Shown in pieces: positions 34,501-42,663 of a stretch of 64,000 nt of DNA. Both the position numbers and the translations under genes were made by a program. This stretch comes from Algoriphagus sp. TR-M9 (lineage in GTDB: Bacteria; Bacteroidota; Bacteroidia; Cytophagales; Cyclobacteriaceae). The notes under the pieces are model-generated. The model ran no database searches and had not been told where the DNA came from. It worked only from the letters and a program-made list of their open reading frames with translations. Numbering within the stretch: the first letter of the stretch is position 1; each line of letters starts with the position of its first letter. The DNA lies in the NCBI RefSeq assembly GCF_027594545.1, contig NZ_CP115160.1, positions 2,799,001 to 2,863,000 of the forward strand. The letters are read 5' to 3'.

Positions 34501-35468
34501 GAAACCAGATTCGCAATCAATTGGGACTTGCCGGTTCCCGGAGGACCTTCCACGACAAGACTCCTTCCTTGCCGCACTTTCACCAATACATTTTCCTGAG
34601 AAGCATCCAATGGGAAAACCGGAAAAAGCTGCTCTTCTCTAGGAATAGGTTGACTTTCATCACTTGCAAAATGCTGTGTAAACAACTCCTCCAGGCTCAG
34701 CTCACCAAATTCTTTTTCGAGATTTTCGTAATCAGTAAACAGAAAACTGCCTTTCTGATCAAATAACCCTAAGAGCGCATAACTCCTCAGAGCTAACTTA
34801 CCATCTTGAAAATAAGTGGAATCAACGCTCAGTTGCGAAATTGGAAACTGAGCTAATTGATCTTCGAAAAGTGAAGAGCTTAGCTGAATCGAGAAATTAT
34901 CGTTGAGGGTTTTAGAAAGGCCAGTTCGGAATTCAATCGGATCCGGGGTTAATTCTTGCAGCGTTTGATTCAAAAGACCCGCATCCAATGTTTTTCCATA
35001 GGCATGACTATAAGCCAACAAAAACGTAGGGTTCCACTGCCACTCATCTGTTTTGGATAGAAACCACTGCCCCTTTTCAAGGCTCAATTTCACTCCCAAA
35101 AGCAGTAAAGGCGCACGCAAAACCTGTCCATTGATCAGCTTTCCCTCCACAAATGGCCAACCGAGAAACAGTGATTGCTCTCCTGTCTCTTCTTGGGTCA
35201 ATTGATCACGAAATGAAAGCCTGGAAAATGCTTTGGACAGCGTATTTACGCCCGCAATCCGTGGATCTGATTCAGCTAAGATTGAAATTGGCTTTTTGGA
35301 AGCAATGGCTTTTTTGATGAGCTCAAAGCTATTTTCCCCATTCAAAAAATCTAACTCTTTCAGATCTACAACTCCGAAACCCTCCGCCTTTGGCAAATAA
35401 AGCGACCTATTCTTGGAAGATAGATCGACGAGGCGATTTCGGTAAGTCTGAAAGATTGACTCAAGCAT
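31590..35468 (-). CDS. Large superfamily 1 helicase-like protein (DUF4011/COG1112 type) with C-terminal nuclease-like remnant
   Basis: 1292 residues. N-terminal 280 residues resemble DUF4011 (YRNRLVDLSSKNRSLYL, then a strand-rich part). Walker A GPPGTGKS at 308-315; then a roughly 500-residue, helix-rich insertion; Walker B VIFDEASQ, followed by AGDSKQLRPS, and helicase motifs IENVQGDEFDQVILSLGYAP and NRLNVAISRARK. The last 110 residues (MDLIF, then DDQRF and GWNWVWKWSREEF) look like a Vsr/MTES_1575-like endonuclease fold in which some catalytic positions appear lost. COG1112 helicases occur in phage-defence systems such as Mokosh, but also elsewhere; defence is an inference. The ATG directly follows the SDR stop, so they share a transcript. 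Confidence 0.82.
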   Translation of the reverse strand: MLESIFQTYRNRLVDLSSKNRSLYLPKAEGFGVVDLKELDFLNGENSFELIKKAIASKKPISILAESDPRIAGVNTLSKAFSRLSFRDQLTQEETGEQSLFLGWPFVEGKLINGQVLRAPLLLLGVKLSLEKGQWFLSKTDEWQWNPTFLLAYSHAYGKTLDAGLLNQTLQELTPDPIEFRTGLSKTLNDNFSIQLSSSLFEDQLAQFPISQLSVDSTYFQDGKLALRSYALLGLFDQKGSFLFTDYENLEKEFGELSLEELFTQHFASDESQPIPREEQLFPVFPLDASQENVLVKVRQGRSLVVEGPPGTGKSQLIANLVSDFCSRGKKVLVVSQKRAALDVVFERLSKAGFGDFLGLVHDFRADQKILFQKLKAQIEGIETYQEQNRGIDSIQLEREISQYSKTISRLSEKFETFRTALFDTEMAGIPIKAMYLNADLQKPFFEHSELVKLKYELAQDVEKWYKIYHSYRSQFMGTFWESRVSFAHFEPAVFPRITQSIKDVADFRSNSTTDKLPALAQLILEEGDFSDRLEGLKSSLDHLERSDLAVSSLFDSKLFSSISKVQKWLLVSLEKLQHLQLGIDANPENLSNLEAELDLLKLKASSWLGKIQANLSKSKFPLTFGILSKSNLKFDADSISRIQNEVEVLQVLNGEFAGFTQKERLDISELSEEAITRQLDSLNPVLDWVFRWKKLEDIHALADWNVSDFRHQLSDITELSKSFSSQKNKWKAYLSDAQILEILKNGLVVDKLDLQISQTFSELVAFDRFLDSMNPISISIFKKLEVDFSNLTLDDQVSAYWNSWYLAWIAHLEAHNPVLAESGSLKMRHEMDELKTAILEKRKISRHMALLRLREQVVSDLEFNRLGNRVTYRDLLHQVSKKRQRWPIRKLVEEMGEEVFRLLPCWLASPETVSALFPLGQDFDLVIFDEASQCQVERGLPAMLRGKQVVVAGDSKQLRPSDFYQVKWESDEEGLEYEAESLLELAGNFFEKHQLKGHYRSANPALIHFSNAHFYDNQLETLPDYATSLAGKPAFTWQKVEGIWSNQVNKMEADEVLLKVGSILNSSPSDSIGIVTGNYFQMELIREKLWKAGFQDAAIKVRNIENVQGDEFDQVILSLGYAPNPEGKLITNFGLLGKSGAENRLNVAISRARKFMHVISSIEPADFRPSQLKNPGLVLLREFLAFVKDQSNDPSISVPVGKVEGYVIDWSLKNKLLKSEASYSGEIPSVVMDLIFKESSEIQEAILTDDQRFFNAATAKAAIAYHPILLEQKGWNWVWKWSREEFLKVNK

Positions 35469-36290
35469 TTAATGGAAAGGTGAGTCTTTTTCCTTTGCCA
35501 TCTGATTATAGACAATAGTATCCATCAGGCCTGGAAACCACTTATTCACAAAGACAGCCATTTTACCCTGAGTGGTCAAAATCAAATCTCGCTTATGCTT
35601 CAAGGTAGCATTGAGGATTTCTTTGGCGACCTCCTCAGAGGTCATCATTTTCGACTCGTCACGGGGTGATTGACCCTGGGTGCTGCCATTTGCGGTCAGC
35701 GCTGAGTTTCGGATGTTTGAAGCTGTAAAACCTGGGCTAGCGACCAGTACATGAACACCTTGGTTCATCACTTCAGTCCGCAGTGCATCGAAAAATCCAT
35801 TTATTGCAAACTTACTCGCTGTATAAGCTGTCCGGGCCGGAGTACCGCGGAATCCATTGATGGAAGAAATACCAATTATGGTCCCTTTGGTTTTGAGGAT
35901 CTCTGGCAGAGCGTGCTTGGTTGCATATACTGTTCCCCAAAAATTAGTATCCATCACCTTCTTGAAAACTTCCAAGTCAAGATCTTGGAATAAAGCCCGC
36001 ATCGTAATTCCAGCATTATTGATTAGAATGTCAATTCTGCCGTGCTTTTCAAGGGTCAGCTCCACCATTCTTTTAGTATCTGCTTCACTGCTGGCATCTG
36101 CGTGAATCGGTGTCACTTTCACACCTTGCTTCAGCAGCTGCTCGGAAGTAAACTTTAATTTTTCAGGATTTCTACCTGTGATTACCACGATTGCCCCAGT
36201 TTTACCAAAAACTTTTGCACAAGCCTCACCTATTCCCGATGTAGCCCCGGTGATGATTACTACCTTATCTTTTAGGGTTTCTTGTTTCAT
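35469..36290 (-). CDS. Short-chain dehydrogenase/reductase (SDR)
   Basis: 273 residues, classical SDR. Cofactor motif TGATSGIGEAC (TGxxxGxG), INNAGI (NNAG), catalytic Ser in GISSINGFRG and YTASK (YxxxK). The Arg-containing ITGRNPEKL after the second strand favours NADP(H). The C-terminal region MVFVNKW-like (VFVNKWFPGLMDTIVYNQM) is hydrophobic, hinting at membrane association. Substrate unknown. Its TAA is followed immediately by the ATG of the large helicase-like gene, an unusual pairing. Confidence 0.87.
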   Translation of the reverse strand: MKQETLKDKVVIITGATSGIGEACAKVFGKTGAIVVITGRNPEKLKFTSEQLLKQGVKVTPIHADASSEADTKRMVELTLEKHGRIDILINNAGITMRALFQDLDLEVFKKVMDTNFWGTVYATKHALPEILKTKGTIIGISSINGFRGTPARTAYTASKFAINGFFDALRTEVMNQGVHVLVASPGFTASNIRNSALTANGSTQGQSPRDESKMMTSEEVAKEILNATLKHKRDLILTTQGKMAVFVNKWFPGLMDTIVYNQMAKEKDSPFH

Positions 36291-36497
36291 TGAAATTCAA
36301 AGATATGGAATTTGGATTTTTGATGAATATCCCCTCTTCATTTCCTATCAACTGGTCTTATGATTTAACAGCATTCCTAATGATGGTAAACCCATTTTTT
36401 GAATTTAAAGTTTTCTCCCAGCAGATTAATGTCTTTGCCATTGAGTATATAAAATTTCAACTCTAGCTTTTGGTTCCTCATTACCCACAAAATTCCC

Positions 36498-36505
36498 TAA
36501 TTTTG
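36498..36505 (+). promoter_or_regulatory. Possible -7 element of rlmD
   Basis: TAATTTTG fits TAnnTTTG but ends only five bp before the annotated ATG. If it is real, the mRNA would be leaderless or the true start is the ATG four codons later (36523). Confidence 0.35.
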
Positions 36506-36510
36506 CGCCC

Positions 36511-37917
36511 ATGTCGCGAAAAATGAAAAATAAAGTGATTACCAATCTCCTTATCGAGCGTATCGCTTCGGAGGGAAAATGCTTGGGACATCATGAAGAA
36601 AAAGTGGTTTTTGTAACGGGAGTAGCTCCTGGAGATGTGGTGGATGTCAGAATCACCAAGGGAAAAAGCACTTTTATGGAAGGCGAGCCGGTAAATTTCC
36701 ATGAGTATTCCAAAGAGAGAATTGAGCCTTTCTGTTCTCACTTCGGTACTTGCGGCGGCTGCAAGTGGCAACATATTAATTACGACCTGCAAAAAACCTA
36801 CAAGCGTCAGCAGGTGATGGATCAGTTTCAGCGCATCGCCAAAGTAGAGCTACCTGAGGTTTGGCCAACTCTGGGTTCTGAGAAAACTAAATATTATAGA
36901 AATAAGCTTGATTTCACATTTTCTAATAAAAAGTGGTTGACCCTAGATCAGATTCGCTCCGGCGAGGAATTTGACAGAAACGCACTTGGTTTTCACATCC
37001 CGAAGATGTTTGACAAAATCATCGATGTGGATCATTGCTACCTTCAAGGTAATATCTCAAATGATGTAAGAAATGAGCTCAGAACTTTTGCGCTAGCGAA
37101 CAAACTGAGCTTCTATGACATCAGAAATCAAGTTGGACTTCTCCGAAATCTAATTATACGCACCACGAGCACTGACCAATCCATGGTAATCGTTCAGTTT
37201 GGCGAAAATGATCCGGAAGGAATCCAGAAAGTGATGGAGTTCTTAAATGAGAAATTCCCTGAAATCACTTCGCTCCTGTATGTGATCAATACCAAAGGAA
37301 ATGAGACTTTCCATGACCTGGAACTGGTCACTTTTGCCGGGAAAGACTTTATCGAGGAAGAAATGGAAGGATTGAAATTCCGTATTGGACCAAAGTCTTT
37401 CTACCAGACAAATTCCGAGCAAGCATACGAACTCTATAAAGTAGCACGGGACTTTGCCGAACTTCAAGGAAATGAAGTGGTCTATGACCTCTACACCGGA
37501 ACGGGGACGATTGCTAATTTCGTGGCAAAACAAGCCAAACAAGTCATAGGAATCGAGTACGTCCCAGCTGCCATTGAAGATGCCAAAATCAATTCCCAAA
37601 TCAACGGAATTGACAATACGCTCTTCTACGCTGGTGATATGAAAGAAATGCTCAATGAGGAATTCATCGCTAACCACGCAGCTCCGGATCTGATCATCAC
37701 CGACCCTCCACGAGCCGGTATGGACGAAAAAGTAGTAGAAATGCTCCTAAGACTGGCGGCGCCAAAGATCGTATATGTCTCCTGTAATCCGGCCACTCAG
37801 GCCAGAGATGTAGCGCTTCTCAGTGATAAGTATAAGGTAGAAAAAGTACAGCCAGTGGATATGTTTCCACAGACCTACCACGTAGAAAATGTAGTACTCT
37901 TAACCCTAAAATCATGA
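36511..37917 (+). CDS. rlmD: 23S rRNA (uracil-C5) methyltransferase RlmD/RumA family
   Basis: 468 residues. N-terminal TRAM domain (IERIASEGKCLGHH, VFVTGVAPGDVVDV), the four-cysteine Fe-S motif around CSHFGTCGGCKWQH, SAM-binding YDLYTGTGTIANF and ITDPPRAGMDEKV, and the catalytic Cys in YVSCNPATQARD. It methylates a uridine of 23S rRNA (U1939 in E. coli RlmD); the exact position in this organism is inferred, because RlmCD/TrmA relatives differ. It overlaps the next gene by four bp (ATGA). Confidence 0.9.
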   Translation: MSRKMKNKVITNLLIERIASEGKCLGHHEEKVVFVTGVAPGDVVDVRITKGKSTFMEGEPVNFHEYSKERIEPFCSHFGTCGGCKWQHINYDLQKTYKRQQVMDQFQRIAKVELPEVWPTLGSEKTKYYRNKLDFTFSNKKWLTLDQIRSGEEFDRNALGFHIPKMFDKIIDVDHCYLQGNISNDVRNELRTFALANKLSFYDIRNQVGLLRNLIIRTTSTDQSMVIVQFGENDPEGIQKVMEFLNEKFPEITSLLYVINTKGNETFHDLELVTFAGKDFIEEEMEGLKFRIGPKSFYQTNSEQAYELYKVARDFAELQGNEVVYDLYTGTGTIANFVAKQAKQVIGIEYVPAAIEDAKINSQINGIDNTLFYAGDMKEMLNEEFIANHAAPDLIITDPPRAGMDEKVVEMLLRLAAPKIVYVSCNPATQARDVALLSDKYKVEKVQPVDMFPQTYHVENVVLLTLKS

Positions 37918-38291
37918 TTTCAGATTTCAACGACCCCGAGTTGAGCGGGAAATACCTGGGTACCATTACCGCCGATTTCATAAAAATATCAGATGCTTTA
38001 AAAGAAGCTTCCTACCAAATCCGAACCCGGAAATTCTCTGATTATCCTATTTTCCCCATCTCAAAAGACATGCAGCCTATTGGGAAAATCTTTGTGGGAA
38101 AAGAAGAAAAAGGACTGGACTGGAACTACTTTATGACCTATGTAGATGAATTTGTACAGCGGAAATTAATCGCTGAAGAAGCCCTACCTGAGTTTCAAAA
38201 AGCATACAAAGATCCAGATGAATTCTGCTGCCTTTTCGTGATAGATGGTGCTTTTACGAGTTTTGTCTACATCCCCTATCCAAACGAATAA
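37914..38291 (+). CDS. Conserved hypothetical protein coupled to rlmD
   Basis: 125 residues, soluble, no signal peptide or membrane helix. Not a family I can name; the central KEEKGLDWNYFMTYVDEFVQ and end CCLFVIDGAFTSFVYIPYP are compact and look like an alpha/beta fold. Its ATG overlaps the rlmD stop (ATGA), so translation is probably coupled and a role in rRNA modification or translation is possible. A terminator follows. Confidence 0.75.
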   Translation: MISDFNDPELSGKYLGTITADFIKISDALKEASYQIRTRKFSDYPIFPISKDMQPIGKIFVGKEEKGLDWNYFMTYVDEFVQRKLIAEEALPEFQKAYKDPDEFCCLFVIDGAFTSFVYIPYPNE

Positions 38292-38307
38292 CTGAACGAC
38301 TTACCCA

Positions 38308-38345
38308 AAAAAAGCTTTACCTGAACCTCAGGTAAAGCTTTTTTA
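38308..38345. terminator. Bidirectional terminator between the rlmD operon and thiL
   Basis: 17-bp perfect stem AAAAAAGCTTTACCTGA (38308-38324) and its complement (38328-38344) around an ACC loop; poly-A on one side and poly-T on the other serve both converging transcripts. Confidence 0.9.
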
Positions 38346-38370
38346 TTAGCGACAGTCAATTATGCTTTTC

Positions 38371-39399
38371 TTAAAAATGCTTCCAACCCTGAGCCTTGAT
38401 CTGTACAGCAGTTCCACTTTTGGTCACTAGGAATTTACCTTCTTCAGACTTGGTGATATGCCCTATAAAATGGACGTCCGGATGTTTTTCCAGCTTCGCA
38501 AAATCCTTTTGATTGATCGTAAAAAGCAACTCGTAATCTTCACCACCATTCATAACACAGGTGATCGGGTCAAGATTCAGCTCTACTGCAGTATCGAAGG
38601 TCTGCTTGTCTATCGGCAGCTTATCTTCATAGATGGTAGCTCCCACTCCAGACGATTTGCAGATATGGAATATCTCGGATGCCAATCCATCAGAAACATC
38701 CATCATACTGGTGGGAATCACGTCCAGCTCCCGCAGTTCATGAATGATATCCACTCTAGCGTCAGGTTTTAGTTGGCGTCCCGTCACTAGGGTGTACTTT
38801 TCTAGATCTGGCTTCATATCTGGATTTGCCAGAAAGACCTCTTTTTCCCGCTCTAGAATCTGCAAACCGACTAAAGCACCACCAAGATCACCTGTAACGC
38901 ACAGAATATCATTTTCTTTGGCTCCGGATCTGTAGGAAATATGCTCCTGTTTAGCTTCTCCTATAGCAGTCACTGAGATGACTAATCCACTTCTGGAAGC
39001 TGTAGTATCTCCTCCTATCAGGTCCACTCCATAATGCTCACAAGCCGCATGAATCCCTTCATACAAGGCATCTATCGCCTCCACCGAAAAGCGGTTAGAA
39101 AGCGCAATACTGACTGTAATCTGCTTAGGAATAGCATTCATAGCTGCTACATCCGATACATTTACAGCCACCGCCTTAAACCCCAGGTGTGGCAAAGGCG
39201 CATAAGAAAGGTCAAAATGAACCCCTTCTACCAAAAGATCTGTAGTCACTACTTTGACATGATCTCCGGACAAAATCACCGCTGCATCATCACCTATTCC
39301 TTGTAGCGTACTATTCTGCTTGATTTTAACTTTTTCATTGAGGTGGTCTATCAGACCAAACTCCCCCAAATCACTTATTTCTGTTCTCTTTTCTGACAT
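38371..39399 (-). CDS. thiL: Thiamine-monophosphate kinase ThiL
   Basis: Phosphorylates thiamine monophosphate to thiamine diphosphate. 342 residues with the family's N-terminal GIGDDAAVIL (Mg/ATP), TTDLLVEGVHFDL, GGDTTAS, VTGDLGGALVGLQ, SMMDVSDGLASEI and GGEDYELLFT. All expected motifs are present. It is alone on its strand; downstream gap with the mce gene (39400-39647) shows no ORF, only AT-rich sequence and a GCCAAGACGCAAAGGCGC word near thiL. Confidence 0.95.
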   Translation of the reverse strand: MSEKRTEISDLGEFGLIDHLNEKVKIKQNSTLQGIGDDAAVILSGDHVKVVTTDLLVEGVHFDLSYAPLPHLGFKAVAVNVSDVAAMNAIPKQITVSIALSNRFSVEAIDALYEGIHAACEHYGVDLIGGDTTASRSGLVISVTAIGEAKQEHISYRSGAKENDILCVTGDLGGALVGLQILEREKEVFLANPDMKPDLEKYTLVTGRQLKPDARVDIIHELRELDVIPTSMMDVSDGLASEIFHICKSSGVGATIYEDKLPIDKQTFDTAVELNLDPITCVMNGGEDYELLFTINQKDFAKLEKHPDVHFIGHITKSEEGKFLVTKSGTAVQIKAQGWKHF

Positions 39400-39647
39400 A
39401 ATATTGATAACCTCCCGCCAAGACGCAAAGGCGCTATTTTTTAATTGTTATACTAAATGTTATTTGTAAGTGTTTCTGATTTACAACGTACGAATTACGG
39501 ATCGGACAGTAGAGTTGAGGTTTCTTTGCAATCCTTGCCACTTTACAACATTACATCACAAAACCTGCGCTATACTGAATTTTCCCCACTTCCACTCCAC
39601 CATGACAGACAAGTTATTTCAATAAAGACTATCGAATGATGAAGAAT

Positions 39648-40046
39648 CTAAATCTCCTGACACAACTCAATCAGAACCCCATTCGTACTCCGAGGATGCA
39701 AAAATACCACTAATTTATTGTCCGCACCCAGTTTTGGGGTTTCATTCAGGATTTCGAAACCTTCTGTCTTCAATCGCTCTACCTCAGCCAGGATATCCTC
39801 CACATCAAATGCGATATGATGAACTCCTTCAGACTTTTTCTCCAGGTACTTGGCAATAGGACTATTATTATCCGTAGCCTGCAGCAGTTCCACTTTTGTC
39901 TCGCCTACCTGAAAAAAGGATGTGGCTACTTTTTCCCCATCCACCTCCTCAGTTTTAAAGTGATTTTTCCCAAGCAGCTTCGCAAAAAGCGCATTGGACT
40001 GTTCCAGATCCTTAACTGCAATCCCAATATGCTCGATTTTCCTCAT
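39648..40046 (-). CDS. mce: Methylmalonyl-CoA epimerase
   Basis: Interconverts (R)- and (S)-methylmalonyl-CoA in propionate metabolism. 132 residues, VOC fold with paired beta-alpha-beta-beta-beta units. Signatures: HIGIAVKDLEQSNALF with the metal His, VELLQATDNNSPIAKYLEKK, GVHHIAFDVEDI and FLHPRSTNGVLIELCQ with the metal Glu. No mutase gene is in the window. It has its own short divergent gap with the HesB-type gene. Confidence 0.93.
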   Translation of the reverse strand: MRKIEHIGIAVKDLEQSNALFAKLLGKNHFKTEEVDGEKVATSFFQVGETKVELLQATDNNSPIAKYLEKKSEGVHHIAFDVEDILAEVERLKTEGFEILNETPKLGADNKLVVFLHPRSTNGVLIELCQEI

Positions 40047-40135
40047 GTTATAATTTGCTATATTTGCAATGAATCATTTCGGGCGAAAGTCTGTTTTCCC
40101 CATACTTCAACTTAAGACAAAGTAATCAAAAAGAT

Positions 40136-40462
40136 ATGATAATCGTTTCTGACAAAGCCAAAGAGCGAATCCTAGAGCTCAAAAAAGAAGAAGGAAGAAC
40201 GGAAAATGAAAATATCCGAGTTTCTGTGAAAGGTGGCGGCTGCTCAGGTCTGATGTATGATCTGGGTTTTGACAGCAATCAAGTGGAAACCGACCATGTG
40301 TTTGAAGACAAAGGTGTCAAAATACTGGTAGATCGGAAAAGCTTACTTTACCTGGCCGGAACCACCCTGGAATTTACCGATGGGTTAAATGGCAAAGGCT
40401 TTCAATTCGTAAATCCTAATGCAAGCAGAACCTGCGGATGTGGCGAAAGCTTCTCCATCTAA
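40136..40462 (+). CDS. A-type iron-sulfur carrier (HesB/IscA/ErpA family)
   Basis: 108 residues. The three conserved cysteines are in GGGCSGLMYD and CGCGESF at the C-terminus. Such proteins carry Fe-S clusters to target enzymes. Which subtype cannot be told; the neighbourhood has no isc or suf genes. A strong terminator lies after the gene. ATG start with upstream divergent gap to mce. Confidence 0.93.
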   Translation: MIIVSDKAKERILELKKEEGRTENENIRVSVKGGGCSGLMYDLGFDSNQVETDHVFEDKGVKILVDRKSLLYLAGTTLEFTDGLNGKGFQFVNPNASRTCGCGESFSI

Positions 40463-40486
40463 GCGTTAAATCTTGACAATCATCAG

Positions 40487-40514
40487 AAGGCAACCCCGCA
40501 GGTTGCCTTTTTTT
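40487..40514 (+). terminator. Terminator after the A-type Fe-S carrier gene
   Basis: AAGGCAACC (40487-40495), CCGCA loop, GGTTGCCTT (40501-40509), then TTTTT. Confidence 0.9.
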
Positions 40515-40537
40515 AGTGCATTTTTCCCCTCAATCCT

Positions 40538-40545
40538 TACCTTTG
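40538..40545 (+). promoter_or_regulatory. Probable -7 element of gcvT-comB
   Basis: TACCTTTG matches TAnnTTTG and ends 24 bp before the chosen gcvT ATG, giving a leader near 20 nt, right after the preceding terminator. Confidence 0.5.
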
Positions 40546-40569
40546 CCCACTAGAAAATTAACCCAGATT

Positions 40570-41664
40570 ATGGAAGAGCAAATCAAACAAATCCAACTAA
40601 ACGACTTGCACATTGCCCTAGGCGGCAAAATGGTGCCATTTGCAGGATATAACATGCCTGTACGATATAGTTCAGATAAAGAAGAACACCTATGTGTAAG
40701 AAATGGCGTTGGGGTATTTGATGTATCTCATATGGGTGAATTTATGGTAGAGGGAGCCGAAGCCCTAAATCTGATCCAAAAGGTGACTTCAAACGATGCT
40801 TCCAAAATCGTCAATGGACAGGCACAATATTCCTGTTTCCCCAATGAAACGGGAGGAATCGTAGATGATTTGATCGTATACAAGTTTGAAGACCAGAAAT
40901 ACATGCTTGTGGTCAATGCTTCCAATATTGATAAGGACTGGGCCTGGATCAACAAGCACAATTCTATGGGTGCAAAGCTCACCAACATTTCAGATGAGAT
41001 TTCCCTTTTTGCAATCCAAGGCCCCAAAGCCATAGAAGCGGTACAGACTTTGACTTCTGTGGATCTTTCCGAAGTTAAATTCTATCATTTTACCGTGGGA
41101 GAATTTGCCGGTGTGCCAGACGTGATCATCTCAGGCACAGGTTATACCGGGGCTGGGGGATTTGAGATTTATGTGAAAAATGAAAATGCAGAGAAGGTTT
41201 GGAATGCAGTATTCGAAGCTGGAAAAGATTTTGACATCAAACCCATAGGACTAGGAGCCAGAGACACACTCCGAATGGAGATGGGCTATTGCCTTTACGG
41301 AAATGATATAGACGACAGCACTTCTCCATTGGAAGCCGGACTAGGCTGGATCACCAAATTCACGAAGGACTTTATCAATTCAGATGCCTTGCAGGAACAA
41401 AAGGAAGCCGGAGTTACCCGAAAGCTGGTTGGTTTTGTAATGCAGGAAAGAGGAATTCCAAGGGCACATTATAAAATTGTAGATGCTCAGGGAAATGAAA
41501 TCGGAGAAGTTACCTCTGGCACCCAATCACCGAGTATGGAAGTGGGAATCGGCTTAGGATATGTCAAGAAAGAATTTAGCAAAGCTGGAACAGAAATCTA
41601 CATCCAGGTAAGAAACAAGAACCTTAAAGCACAGGTGGAAAAACTTCCACTTTTGAAAAAATAA
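40570..41664 (+). CDS. gcvT: Aminomethyltransferase GcvT (glycine cleavage T protein)
   Basis: Transfers the aminomethyl carbon from the H protein to tetrahydrofolate, releasing ammonia. 364 residues from ATG; a GTG 18 codons upstream (40516) was rejected because it lies in the terminator-promoter region. Signatures: [83 protein letters not shown]. gcvP and gcvH are not nearby. The next gene, comB, starts with no gap after its stop. Confidence 0.95.
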   Translation: MEEQIKQIQLNDLHIALGGKMVPFAGYNMPVRYSSDKEEHLCVRNGVGVFDVSHMGEFMVEGAEALNLIQKVTSNDASKIVNGQAQYSCFPNETGGIVDDLIVYKFEDQKYMLVVNASNIDKDWAWINKHNSMGAKLTNISDEISLFAIQGPKAIEAVQTLTSVDLSEVKFYHFTVGEFAGVPDVIISGTGYTGAGGFEIYVKNENAEKVWNAVFEAGKDFDIKPIGLGARDTLRMEMGYCLYGNDIDDSTSPLEAGLGWITKFTKDFINSDALQEQKEAGVTRKLVGFVMQERGIPRAHYKIVDAQGNEIGEVTSGTQSPSMEVGIGLGYVKKEFSKAGTEIYIQVRNKNLKAQVEKLPLLKK

Positions 41665-42378
41665 ATGCAACAAATAGAAATCTGTTTCAGTCCAGAACTG
41701 ATTCACCTGTATGATTTGCGAGGCAAGATCGTGGTCGTTGTAGATATATTCCGGGCCACTTCTACGATGGTAGCAGCCTTGGCCAATGGCATCACAGAGA
41801 TCAAAACCTGTGCGGATCTAGACGAATGCCGCACGATGGCTTCCCAAGGATACCTGATTGCAGGTGAAAGAAATGGAATCAAAGCAGAGGGATTTCAGCT
41901 GGGTAATTCCCCATTGGCATATCTTACCGGGGAATATGAAGGAAATCAACTCGCCATGACCACTACCAATGGAACATTGGCAATTTCAAAATCTTCCGGA
42001 GCGGATGAAATTCTGATCGGAGCCTTCCCAAACTTACAAGCCACAGTGAGCTATATCCAATCTCGGAAAAAGGATGTACTGATTCATTGCGCCGGCTGGA
42101 AAGGTAAGTTCAACCTGGAAGATTCACTGTATGCAGGCGCTTTGGTCAAAGCCCTAGAGACAAGCCATGAAGCAGAGGATGATGGGGCGATAGCCATGAA
42201 GTCGCTCTATGAAAAAGAAGGTCATGACCTCAAGGGCTTTCTATCCCAAGCTTCCCACGCCAAACGCCTCCAAAATCACAACATAGATTCTGACATCGAT
42301 TTTTGCATTACACTCGATCTGTTCACCCTAGTGGGAAAAGTAGAGAATGAAACATTAATCGCAGTGGAAAACTGGTAA
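41665..42378 (+). CDS. comB: 2-phosphosulfolactate phosphatase ComB
   Basis: 237 residues. ComB signatures: VVVVDIFRATSTMVAALANG, GERNGIKAEGFQLGNSP, MTTTNGT and IHCAGWKGKFNLEDSLYAGA. The enzyme makes (R)-3-sulfolactate; in archaea this serves coenzyme M synthesis, while in bacteria it may lead to sulfolactate or related sulfonates. Sulfonolipids (capnoids) are known from this bacterial group, but whether ComB feeds them is speculation. Begins immediately after gcvT (TAA ATG), so co-transcribed; terminator follows. Confidence 0.92.
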   Translation: MQQIEICFSPELIHLYDLRGKIVVVVDIFRATSTMVAALANGITEIKTCADLDECRTMASQGYLIAGERNGIKAEGFQLGNSPLAYLTGEYEGNQLAMTTTNGTLAISKSSGADEILIGAFPNLQATVSYIQSRKKDVLIHCAGWKGKFNLEDSLYAGALVKALETSHEAEDDGAIAMKSLYEKEGHDLKGFLSQASHAKRLQNHNIDSDIDFCITLDLFTLVGKVENETLIAVENW

Positions 42379-42409
42379 GGACATCTCCTCCACTTCGGTA
42401 AAGCCTTAG

Positions 42410-42440
42410 AAAACCCGATAGAAATCCTATCGGGTTTTCT
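42410..42440 (+). terminator. Terminator of gcvT-comB
   Basis: AAAACCCGATAG (42410-42421), AAATC loop, CTATCGGGTTTT (42427-42438), then CTTG. T-run is within the stem end. Confidence 0.82.
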
Positions 42441-42663
42441 TGCTTTTGGGGTCATTTTTTCCCCATTTTGAATCGCAAAATCCCGTTTTAAAATAGTTTA
42501 AACCATTGTTTAGGAATAGCGTTTCACCGTTTAGCTTAGCCACTACACAACGAACTTTTAGCGATGAAATCCACCACGACTCAAGTGTCACATGGAGGGA
42601 TGATTGTTCTAGGTCCGAGATTCTCCCAAATCCAGTTCGGGACAGGTTTTAGCCTTTAATTAG

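Noticed and set aside
37243..37677. 144-residue ORF opposite rlmD
   Set aside because: Antisense shadow without start-site or family support.
39400..39647. Small ORF between thiL and mce
   Set aside because: Its 60 codons have no family similarity I can see and it has no promoter or ribosome-binding evidence; the gap seems non-coding.
40516..40569. GTG start of gcvT upstream
   Set aside because: It begins at the end of the preceding terminator and contains the likely promoter.
42379..42663. Possible riboswitch before the amylase gene
   Set aside because: Apart from the comB terminator no conserved riboswitch core was visible; the rest is unstructured AT-rich sequence.
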